Below, piece after piece: positions 1 through 37,996 of a stretch of DNA of 64,000 nucleotides. The number at the start of each line of letters is the position of its first letter. The first letter of the stretch is position 1. The notes beneath the pieces are model-generated. The model saw nothing but the letters and a program-made list of their open reading frames with translations. It had not been told where the DNA came from and ran no database searches. The position numbers and the translations under genes were made by a program. This DNA comes from Tubulanus polymorphus (lineage: Eukaryota > Nemertea > Palaeonemertea > Tubulaniformes > Tubulanidae): NCBI RefSeq assembly GCF_964204645.1, contig NC_134025.1, forward strand, positions 12,281,001 through 12,345,000, written 5' to 3'.

Positions 1-335
1 ATGAAATATTTGTTTTGTGAATGTTTCATGTCACTAGGCTATGTAAGTTTTTTTGCTGGCGGATTTTTTAGCCGTTAGCCGAGCGTACTACGTGCACGAC
101 GTAGTCGTAGAGTTCATCAGTAGTAGGCCTAGTATAGTTTTATCGTGGTGGATCCACTACGTAAAAAATGATACTATGACCTGATGACTGGTAGATTAAA
201 TGTATGGTGACCTCAGGCCAAGTTGACCATTTGTTGGCATGGGCATGGAATATGCTTTATTACTGCTTTGCTCAAGTACTGCTAGTCAAATAGTTTTTTT
301 TCGAATTTTTTTTTCAATCCCCCGACACGTGTTAC

Positions 336-1343
336 TCAAACTGTCAATGTATTGGAAAACCCAAAAGACGTCACTTTGTAGTGATGAGAAATGATTTGGA
401 AATAGCTACATACACCCAGAAGCTAAAAGGTAAGCATAACTTCAATAAATATAACATTTTATATTTAATCATTCAAAAGTATAAAATTATGAATTTAATA
501 ACGAAACAAGTATAATAGTAGGTATTTGAAATTAATTTAATAATAATTTGAAATTGTTTGTAACGATAACTGTAATGCCTTTTTTTCCATCAATTCGCCA
601 AGATTTGTCATACATTTTATAACCACCAGATAGTTTCCATCTGAATAGAAATGTGACATTTCAGTTAGGCCTATAGAGTCTTTTTTTATAAGATGTTTTG
701 TGCAAAAATAATAAAGCTTACCTTCTTTCTGTTTTTTCAATACGCATTGCCCAATTACATTATCCTCCGGGCAAGTTATGTCGAAAGTCTTTTCTGTTGA
801 TTGTTGTTGCTTCTTCTTTCTAAGATTATTGAAATTAGAAGAAAACGATATATCGTATATGTTCCCGGAGATGACTTTTGATGTGCATTCATCTGGGAAG
901 ATACTTAACTCAGTGATGAATACATCTTAGTGAAATGAAATTTTTTTAAAGCCAATGCTGTTTTTTTTTTAATGATTGAAGTTCTATACAAATTTAAACT
1001 ACTGTAATGACGTAAATTATATTTTATAGCCAACATCCTTTTCTTGTAATTTGCTCTTATCTGTGTATTGTATTCAACTTAGCTTCTTCAAACCTGTACA
1101 TACCTTGCTTCTGTATCTCTTTTGTTCTTCTTATACGATTTTATTTCTTTATTGATAGTATTTAGACTCATATGAGTGCCCATTTTATTCAATTCTTCTT
1201 GTTTCTGCAAAGTAGAATTTCATTCTCTGCTGTAGTGAAAATAAGGATTCTTTATAAATTGCACAAGCAATTTGATAACAATGTACCATTTTCGTCGCTT
1301 TCATCAAGTTTTGTTCAATATTACACACCACTTTTACTAAATC
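336..1343 (-). pseudogene. Broken or unresolved multi-exon coding remnant, family unknown
   Basis: The minus strand has three stretches that read like exons. (1) 1343-1104 follows acceptor TATCTCTAG and ends at a good donor (GCAAG|GTATGT). It opens with DLVKVVCNIEQNLMK and runs 52 codons to a TAA at 1187-1185. A second frame, KQEELNKMGTHMSLN, then takes over up to the donor, with no GT between them to allow splicing, so a frameshift is the simplest reading. (2) About 903 to 537 is open for some 120 codons (includes TSKVISGNIYDISFS and KLYYFCTKHLIKK) and can be entered in phase from exon 1. (3) 422-336 follows acceptor CCTTTTAG and encodes 28 residues ending SNTLTV and TGA. I found no donor for stretch 2. 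The family is not recognised. The tract lies directly downstream of the transposase-like gene on the same strand, so it could be a second ORF of that element or a captured gene. Confidence 0.35.
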
Positions 1344-2135
1344 CTAGAGATAAAAAACTACTTTCATTTTTATATTTTCATCAGTAGTAGAATGAGGATT
1401 TGAGATTAAAATTGTAATCTAACTTTTTACCCTAAATAGTTTTCTTTCTGCCGTCATTGTTGTACCTTTTTCTTTCTTTTTCTTTGTCAGCATTAATTCT
1501 CCTACAGATACGAATAGTTTATTATTAAGTTTCCAATTATTATTTATTTTCATACAACTTGAATATACTCATAGGTAAGTTATCAAATATGATGTTTCAA
1601 GGGGCCCATGGATTTAAAATGTCAGCATGACGTGATCCCGTGTGAAAATATTGATTATCTTTAACGTTAGTTATTTATGTTACAACAATCATCAACATCC
1701 TAAAACTGAATATAATGTACAAAAAATATAAAGTCATCGATAAAACGGTTTTTTAATCAATATTTGATATCTTGATTGCCATTAAAAATTCGGATTGCAA
1801 TGTTAAAGTTTGGAAATTAAGGGATTATTATGGGAACGTGACTGCCTTGTCGGCTATCTAACTAATATTTTGAAACCTGAGCTACTACTAGCTCCATCTA
1901 TCGGACTCCAATTGAAGCTGTTCATTGTTTGCAAATTTTTGAAATAACTGAAAATAATGAAACTGAAAATAATGGATAATCGAAAAACCTCAAGTTTTCA
2001 GGTGACAGTAAACTGATATCTAACTTAGGCTTTAGACTTTCTATCATGTTATACGAAATCAGAATAGAAAGGAAAATGAGATAAAGATTTTTTTGTTACA
2101 TAAAATTTTCATACTTGCCTGTGTATTTGTTATAT
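1344..2135. other. AT-rich spacer between two minus-strand coding blocks
   Basis: This is about 0.8 kb of AT-rich sequence between the stop of the transposase-like gene and the broken remnant. On the minus strand a Lys/Glu-rich short frame around 1440-1520 follows an AG (CGTATCTGTAG). It may be another exon of the remnant, but I could not place it in a gene model. Nothing else is recognised. Confidence 0.4.
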
Positions 2136-3712
2136 TTATACCAATGATAAAGCCCATATCCTGGGATATTCTTCTGCCGTGATGATTTGGCATTTCAGAA
2201 GATGTCGCAAGGGTACTAGACATGGATCGTACATGTCTTCTCTTAAGTCACTCCACCAAAAGCCAGTTTCATTATCAATGTGTGGCCTGCTTAAGCATGC
2301 TATTAATGCTAGTTCCTTTAATTGATAGGTACTTATAATTAATTTGGATTAAATCATTATTATTTAATTCAAACCGATAAAATTCCAGTACACATACCTC
2401 CCCATTGCATTTTATAAATTTCAATATTTTTGAAATGTACGTATATTGGACTTGACCCTCAACAATGACTTCATTTCTATGCCCTCTGTTTTCAGCTTCT
2501 TCAAACTCAATTTGTAAGTACGAACTGCATGTTTTTATTCGGTGATTTTCTTCATAGCTGCCATGTACAAAATTCCACAGTGCATGTTAACTTATCAAAC
2601 CAGATGTAAAATAGAATAAAAAGATAATTTATAATTTCATTCTATTTTACCTCAATTGGATAGAATATGAGTTTTTTGTCTATCTCACCTGACTGTTCGA
2701 AAGTGGTACAGCATCTCCGAATCATGGTCTGGTAATACGGCCATGTCGTATACTTCGACTGGACCGAAGTTATTGCTGAAAAAGGAAGAATTAGCGATAC
2801 CCTTACATATATAATCAGTCATGACTATTTTGTTAATATTGGTAAAGATTTCTTTTTATTTGTTTGTACCCGTCGAAATATTGAATCAAAGCCTCTAAAA
2901 CTTGATGTGCGGGAAGAATGATTTACAGTTGAATTAGGAGTGTGCGCGACTAATTCAACTGTAAATTATTGTTATTTTCATTTTTTACTCACTCGACCCT
3001 TCGACCTTTGATCTGAAAGCCTATTATCCCTATTACTGACGTCATCACAACCCCCCATTATGTAGAATAGTAGCTACCTACCTTTCACCATCATTTGGTC
3101 TTAAATATTCAGTGACCCTACGCGCCATGTTGAAGTGTTCATATTGTCCTAGAGAGAGATCAAAGAGATGTATTTTAACACTTCTAAACAGAATCTAGTT
3201 TTATTCATACCTAGATAAAATCAAATAATTAACCATTATGCAGATATCATGTATCTTAGATGGTTTACCTTTCAGATATGGGATTAGTGGCATCCACGTG
3301 AATATAGTAGTCTCAGCAGACCCACATTTGTCACATCGTTCAAGATGGCGATTGTTCCTCCAAAACATCATACAACCATTTGTACACACTTTTTCGCTAC
3401 GCATATTCCCGAATATATATTTTTCTAACGTCTCTAGCTGTTTTACAGAGCGTGGTGTTATATTCGGTTGGGGTAAAATGTGGTGTATCATATTCAGTGT
3501 TCTTGTAATTTCTGTTTTCGATATGCCGGTGGTTGCTCTCGCATATAGTGATGTAACAATTCCGATATACTGTATGAGATTGATATCCGAACCTTCATAA
3601 ATAGGTTGTTGAAAAATCTCGTGGTCACCATAGTTACCTACATCAGCCTCTCCATCGTCATCACCACCATCATCCCCTCCATCACCATCATCCCCTCCAT
3701 CACCATCATCCT

Positions 3713-3743
<31 letters not shown>

Positions 3744-3761
3744 CTCTCCATCATCATCATG

Positions 3762-3792
<31 letters not shown>

Positions 3793-4335
3793 CCATCATC
3801 GTCCCCTCCTTCATCATCACCATTATCATCACCATCATCATCCCGTCCATCTGCTCCATCTCCAATTGCTCCATCTTCATCATTCGCTCCATCTTCATCC
3901 TCTCTATAATCATCTCCATCACCATCCCCTCCATCATCTTCAAATCTTCTATTGTTATTTCCACCATTGTATTCGGCATGATTTCCTGCACCTTCAACTG
4001 TATTTTCGATGATACCACATTCCACGCTAATCTATGTAAATAAGCATGATTTATAAAGCAATAACTTATTACTCTACATAACATTTAGCCAGATAAAAAG
4101 GATATTTGTGGGCGAGTTGGTAAGTAAATTTATTTCGAGGTCATTAATGAGGTAGTAAATGGTTTTGCTAAATTTTATTATTATTATTTGAGTCCCAGCC
4201 ATTAGGACTTGCCTTTAATTCTTTTGTACTTTCGTTAATTAGAACATCTTCAAATTTTCTCTTGTGCCTTTTCCGGGTTCTGCGGCACACCATATTGCCA
4301 TGACATTTTGCACAAAAGCAGATCACCTTTGACAT
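2136..4335 (-). CDS. CACTA/EnSpm (Tnp2)-like transposase-derived protein lacking the catalytic core, 6 exons, 459 aa
   Basis: Exons (minus): 4335-4213, 4031-3269, 3148-3082, 2775-2689, 2557-2398, 2315-2136. All junctions agree in phase and give one open frame ending in TAA at 2138-2136. Exon 1 (MSKVICFCAKCHG, then RRTRKRHKRK) has the CxCxxC plus basic pattern typical of animal CACTA/Tnp2-type transposase N-termini. Residues 72-170 are an Asp/Gly-rich tract. Residues about 190-295 resemble the segment before the nuclease core, with paired cysteines C257/C261 and C274/C277 and then FTWMPLIPYLKG. The 3' half includes EGQVQYTYISKILKF and EELALIACLSRP, which fit the C-terminal domain of such proteins. 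The two parts are joined by only about 50 residues (YEHFNMARRVTEY, GPVEVYDMAVLPDHD), so the several-hundred-residue DDE region is absent. The first intron would use a GC donor (AAAG|GCAAGT); the others are GT-AG. The ATG was chosen because the next upstream sequence is an acceptor-like TTTCAG. It could be an internally deleted transposon gene or a domesticated derivative. Family assignment is by motif recognition only. Confidence 0.65.
3652..3945. repeat. Imperfect CAT/ATC trinucleotide repeat inside an exon
   Basis: Roughly 290 bases are made mostly of ATC, CAT and CCATC units on the plus strand, with uninterrupted TCA/CAT runs near 3718-3745 and 3762-3793. Read on the minus strand in the frame of the transposase-like gene it encodes a nearly pure Asp/Gly tract. 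The other frames give poly-Ile (plus) and poly-Met (minus), which explains the long low-complexity open frames around 3606-4084. Confidence 0.9.
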
Positions 4336-4392
4336 TGCAACTGAAACTATATACAAATTTAAAACTAGAATATGTTGAATATTCTTGAATGG

Positions 4393-4415
4393 GCTTTTGG
4401 TTGATCGCATCTACC
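4393..4415. repeat. 23-bp direct repeat, copy 1
   Basis: GCTTTTGGTTGATCGCATCT plus ACC here recurs exactly at 6420-6442, and the similarity continues more weakly for about 25 more bases on the right. This copy lies just upstream of the first ATG of the transposase-like gene, so it may be part of that element's 5' region. Confidence 0.75.
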
Positions 4416-5551
4416 CCGTACGTAGTTCCTTTTCGTGGGTTGAAATATTTTTTGTTTGCATTTTAAGATGGACTGGAACAAAACAAAATGATTTGAAATT
4501 CGTTTTTTATTTGATTATTTTCAACTTTGATGAAAACCTCGATGGGCTGCAGAAGAAAATAAAAAACTGAAAATTGTATCCTGAACAGTTAATTGCGTGG
4601 GTTATCAGATAGATGGCGTATGGGGTAGAGACGTTCTTGGGAAAGTTGAGGCTTTTCAAAATCGACGCAGCTGGTTTTTCCTATGTTAGGCCAGATAAAC
4701 AAATACCTAGTTACTCAAGAAAGTCAAATGCCGCCCGCGTCATTAAGTGCCCAATAAACATTGAAAAGTAAAATGTGCCCTCATCGCCAAAGCATCTATC
4801 GTGTTTTTTTTATCACAAACGCCGCTCGTCTGCATCTGTAAATTGTAACACAGTCGTTTTTTTCCTACAGGCTATGCGTCTATCATGTCAACACGCCGAA
4901 CTGGTCATTGAGTTGTTAAGTCGAGGAAAATGATTGTGGCCGGATGATCGCCTCCGTTTCGATGCCGTAATAAGACGATATCGTTTAATCTCATAAGTTT
5001 AGCGTTAATAAGCATTGGGCATATCTTCTTGTTAGTATTTGTCTTTGAGGCACCGTCTTTGGCATTGGTCTGGAATGGTGAGCGGAAATTAACGATTGAG
5101 AAACTTTGGAGAAATATTTGGTTGTTATCAGTAGAAGTCAAATAATACTATTAGTCTGCCTGCTGGTGCTGGTAAGTCATTAAATAGCCACCGGGCAGTT
5201 CTAAAATCTTGAAATCTGCTTTTTAAATAAATATTACAGATAGGATAAGTTACAGTGGTTTATTTGTCCAATTCGTGGATTTGATGTCACATCGCATTTT
5301 AAGGATCTCGAGCCTCCACTTAACCGTGGGTGGTGATTCGAGTTGGTTCTTTAGGCTAAAAAATTGATACCTTGTTTCTCTGCTCTGCTGAGATTAAAAC
5401 CTGGCCGTGCTGGCCGCCTATCTACCCTATACATATTTTTTTAATCGTGTTCAATTTTACCTTAACAGACCCGGCAGCTATAGAAATGAACTGTTTAATT
5501 ATAAAATAGGCCAATGATATTTTCCAAAATGACCCGGCCCATGCGAAGAAA
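4416..5551. other. Intergenic stretch, no gene recognised
   Basis: This lies upstream of the transposase-like gene and was inspected on both strands. A 78-codon minus-strand frame at 5141-4905 has no recognisable domain and no clear splice context. No terminal CACTA motif bounding the element could be located here with confidence. Confidence 0.4.
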
Positions 5552-6099
5552 CTAATGTCTATTTATTAATGGATGAGACCTGTTTTTCTTGGATATTTTG
5601 CTTACTTTTTGGGGTACATACCTCATTTATGTCTTAACAGAATGCCAAAAATCGCGGACAACAACTGAATATCCGATATATTTCCAGTTCTGTACCAATT
5701 AGATGGATTGGCAAAAAGACTCCTTAAGTCCAGTTGAATGAGAGAGAAAATCCTCCATTTTGTCAAATTTCTTGAATTTTTACATTGTCACCATGCCTAC
5801 GAAATGAAGTTATTTTTCTTGTGGGGTCTCAACAACTAAATCAGGGTGGCGTAGGCATGGTAACAATGTTCAAATCCAAGAAATTTGACAAAATGGAAGA
5901 TTTTCTCTCTCATTCAACTGGACTTAAGGAGTCTTTTTGCCAATCCATCTAATTGGTACAGAACTGGAAATATATCGGATATTCAGTTGTTGTCCGCGAT
6001 TTTTGGCATTCTGTTAAGACATAAATGAGGTATGTACCCCAAAAAGTAAGCAAAATATCCCAGAAAAACAGGTCTCATCAATTAATAAATAGACATTAG
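5552..6099. mobile_element. Foldback / MITE-like element with 250-bp inverted arms
   Basis: The left arm 5552-5801 and right arm 5850-6099 are inverted copies differing at only a few positions, around a 48-bp loop (5802-5849). The outer end reads CTAATGTCTATTTATTAAT. A TA dinucleotide sits one base inside each visible end (5553-5554 and 6097-6098), which would suit a TA-targeting element, but the true boundary and target duplication are not certain. It has no coding capacity. The near-identity of the arms suggests recent insertion or formation. Confidence 0.85.
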
Positions 6100-6419
6100 G
6101 TATTGTTTGTGTTTAGCCTTAGACTTTTTGTTAGAAATAAGAATAACACAAGTCAACTGAAAATTTCATTTTAATTCAATTTTGAACTTTATTTGACACG
6201 TGGACCTATTCAACATCGTACATTTTCATTAATACCTGGAACCATTTTCATAAGAATATTTTAGCGTTCTGTTGGTGCTGCCATCTGTAATTCAGTTTCG
6301 AAATTATATTATCTTATAATTCGCATATCTTCATGAAAAGCGCCGCGAGTACGTCATCATTATTTTGTTTTAATGTCATTTTTGTTTGCCATTTGGCGAG
6401 TATGACATGCACAAATCGC

Positions 6420-6442
6420 GCTTTTGGTTGATCGCATCTACC
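6420..6442. repeat. 23-bp direct repeat, copy 2
   Basis: This is an exact copy of the 23 bases at 4393-4415, on the same strand, about 2 kb away with the foldback element between them. The sequence beyond the repeat is only loosely similar (ATCTACC then GTAC/GGTAC and a TTTCGT block). Confidence 0.75.
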
Positions 6443-6906
6443 GTCGGTACCTCTTTCGTATGTGCCGCTCTCCCGGTACACACCGAGCAGAATGGTCGTA
6501 TAGTGCTGTAAATAAGACAATGATAGGTGATGGAGAAACTTACATAGGCTACAACTTTCGTCTATATTTAGTCAAATCTGCTGATCTGGGTATAGCTGTT
6601 TACGGTGCTGCGTTGACTTACGAAGTGAATTTGGAACATCGTTAGAAACTGATTGCACTGTTGGTAGTATCATGGCAACTCTCAAAAACCGACGATTTTC
6701 CGCTAGTACTCAGTCTATCGGAAATTCGTCGGAAAATCTTCGATAATCCATTTCGTCGGATAATTATCGGTTAATAACCGCTAAAAATCCGACATTATTT
6801 AACCGAAAAAAACCCCACTGATTTACCGTCTAATTACCGACAATCAATCGACCACGTAACCGCTCATTTACCGCAAGGGCCAATAAAGAGCATTCCGGCC
6901 ACCAAG
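6443..6906. other. Spacer with CCGAC/ACCG-rich hairpin tract
   Basis: From about 6689 to 6875 the sequence is peppered with CCGAC, ACCG and TCGG words. A 14-bp inverted pair at 6689-6702 and 6719-6732 (one mismatch) forms a hairpin with a 16-base loop. No protein-coding signal was seen. It looks like a degenerate repeat of unknown family. Confidence 0.45.
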
Positions 6907-7410
6907 TACTGTCTATCACACCTACTCTCCGTGCGACGTTTTGGTCCGTAATTTCGTTAATAATCGGTTTATCTACCTTTATTATGCATCAATTTGTTCA
7001 GTGAGGAATTTGCATTCAGAAATAAACAACAATTTTCACTTAAGTTGTTTTTGTTTTCATTTATGAGCGATAGTTTACTCAGCATACGCTCGCGTAATGC
7101 TGAAAAATCCGCTCCGCGGACGCTCGGAAACATTACAGTGACGTCATCACCTGCTCATTAGCATATCAAAATACAGTAGGTGGCGCCACGTGACGGGCCA
7201 TAAAAGCCGTTTTTCAGCATTACGCGAGCGTATGCTAGGTAAACTATCGCTGATAGAAGAAAACACAAACAAATTTCTGCCAGTTCATGATTTATTTCTG
7301 AATGCAAATTCCTTACTGAACAAATTGATGCATAATATTTACAGATCAACCGATTATTAACGAAATTACGGACCAAAACGTCGCACGAAGAGCATGTGTG
7401 ACAGACAGTA
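6907..7410. mobile_element. Non-autonomous inverted-repeat element, about 504 bp
   Basis: The ends read TACTGTCT and AGACAGTA. Inverted similarity runs inward through GTGCGACGTTTTGGTCCGTA, TGAATGCAAATTCC and ACGCTCGCGTAATGCTGAAA, up to about 7106 on the left and 7210 on the right. The roughly 100-bp centre contains GTGACGTCATCAC and GGTGGCGCCACGTGAC. The arms are more diverged than those of 5552-6099. There is no transposase frame, so it would be mobilised in trans. TA at both outer ends may be part of a target duplication. Confidence 0.75.
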
Positions 7411-9306
7411 GGCTATTTTTCGGATTTAAAAAGTCCATTTTTTAGAACTTGTCATGGCGACGCCTGAGAGACTGGTTTCGATTATTGCTCTGGCTGGTTT
7501 GATTTCGCTTTTTTGTTGTTGTTTTTCTCGGAGGAGAAACGTCTGCTGCTACTCGCCATGTAATGGTTCGAACCAGTTTTCCTGAGGAACACGCGCTAAC
7601 GCCATCTATCACCGAGTCTTAACGTTACGTGGTGCTCAATGACTATTGTTAGTAGCCAATCAGATACCTTTCAAGGGACCTTGGGGACCGGGCATCCCTA
7701 TTTTGCCAAACCTTCCCGACGGTGCTCATCGCTGTACCATGTTCATCTGTATTCAAGTTCTAAGACATTTTGGGCCGCCTTATGCTAAATTCCCTGATCC
7801 ACATCCGTTATTCGGGGACCACATCAAAATCATTAGAAAATTTGTAATTTCATAGGGTTTAGAATATAGAGGGTTAAGGTTTAGGTTTAAAGGTTCCAGG
7901 GTAAGACTTAGACTTTATAAAGTCGAAAATTCGAATTTTTGAACTCGAATCGTCAACTTAAAATCTCGAAAAATGACTTTTTAAACTCTTAATGGGGGAC
8001 TTAAGATCCAAAGTTTCAGATCCTGTTAGGTAACGTGGATATCGCGCCGTCGTGAGGGTGAAGAATATCGTAGCCTCGCTAATTCAGTTCAGTTACCTCT
8101 GGATAATTTGAAAAAGTGTAATTAACATACCTACCATATATATATCAAAAGAAAATGTAACTCTTGATATTGCGTGATATAGATTTTTTTTTCTAACAGC
8201 AACTGTCCGATTGTTGCAGCCGAGAAATGAAACAAGCATCATCGGAATATAGACACCACCTTAGATATCACCTTTCTAACGATATGCAATTTTAATTTTT
8301 GTGGCGAAAGGGAGATAATCGACTATTAATTGCGCTTAAGGTTTTAGTGTAAAGAATGTTAAAATCCAACAATGCGGGACCCAGGGTACCTCCTCAAAAT
8401 GGTTCCTGGTAAAAAAGTTGAAAACTATAAACTAAAATGTAAAGGTTTAATCGTGATTTAAAACTTCCAGATGAACTAACAAACCACTGGCCGAAATCAC
8501 CTTAAAACCTTAACGTCATTGTCTGTTATTTTGTAAGACCAAAAGTGCTTGACCTAATCCATAATCTGGACACCAGAACTAAAACGTTTCCATGCCAAAA
8601 TAAGTTCTAATACTCGAATAAGTTCTGGAGTTTATCTCAATAGATAAACTCCAGTCTAATCTCAATTAGCGAAAGTGTGGGAACTGACTCCAATCGACCC
8701 AATAATCAGGGTGAAGCTAGGAAACAAAATACAGAAGTTATAGAATAATATTAAACAATGACATTTATTTCTTATAAATTAACCATGAGAACACTTCAGA
8801 TTTAATTCATCCTTTCGTGTACTCCTTTGCAAAAGACATTTAATTACGAATAAGTAAAGACATTAATATTTCCAAAGAAATACACCGATTATAATAAACT
8901 CTGTTTTTTATTGCATTATTGTAATGCTTGAAAAACGACGACACAATGACCAAAGCAGAGAATTTAAGACCATAAAACGACGAAGTTTGAATTTATTGTG
9001 TGATACATTAGGGTCATATTCGTAGTTTAAGAATAAAACGTGTATATTTGCAGAATAAATGATGACATTACTATATTATACACCCCTTTCAGCATTACAC
9101 CCTAAAAGATCAAAGATGAAGCAGACGTCTTACAGTCGTTACTGCCATGGTGGCCGCTAGAACCAATGATACAAAAAATAATTTTCTCATCGCGTTAAAA
9201 GTTTTGGGCTCTTTTCTAAAACATAATTTTCTGACAAGTGTAAAAGATTGTTACTCCAACAGAGGTACATTAGAAAATGATAATCATACTCCCGCAACTA
9301 TTCTTC
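7411..9306. other. 3' flank and probable 3' UTR side of sim
   Basis: The minus strand downstream of the sim stop has AATAAA-type signals at 8997-8992, 8912-8907 and 8769-8764, so the transcript probably ends somewhere in 8.7-9.3 kb; which site is used cannot be told. A perfect 13-bp hairpin lies at 8625-8654 (arms CTGGAGTTTATCT). Around 7860-7910 there is a GGTTTAG/GGTTAAGG-like tract. A 43-codon plus-strand frame with a hydrophobic stretch sits at 7454-7585. No other gene was recognised. Confidence 0.45.
8625..8654. repeat. Perfect 13-bp inverted repeat with 4-base loop
   Basis: The arms CTGGAGTTTATCT and AGATAAACTCCAG are exact inverse copies around CAAT. It lies about 650 bp past the sim stop codon, beyond the nearer poly(A) candidates. 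Confidence 0.85.
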
Positions 9307-37992
<28,686 letters not shown>

Positions 37993-37996
37993 CTAC

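Noticed and set aside
3606-4084. Poly-Ile (plus) and poly-Met (minus) open frames
   Set aside because: These are other-frame readings of the CAT/ATC repeat. The Asp frame is the one that splices in phase and carries the cysteine motif.
7565-7574. GGTTCGAACC as a tRNA/SINE B box
   Set aside because: No A box at the right distance and no cloverleaf could be drawn around it.
7860-7910. GGTTTAG/GGTTAAGG words as an interstitial telomere
   Set aside because: The units are irregular and never repeat as TTAGGG in tandem.
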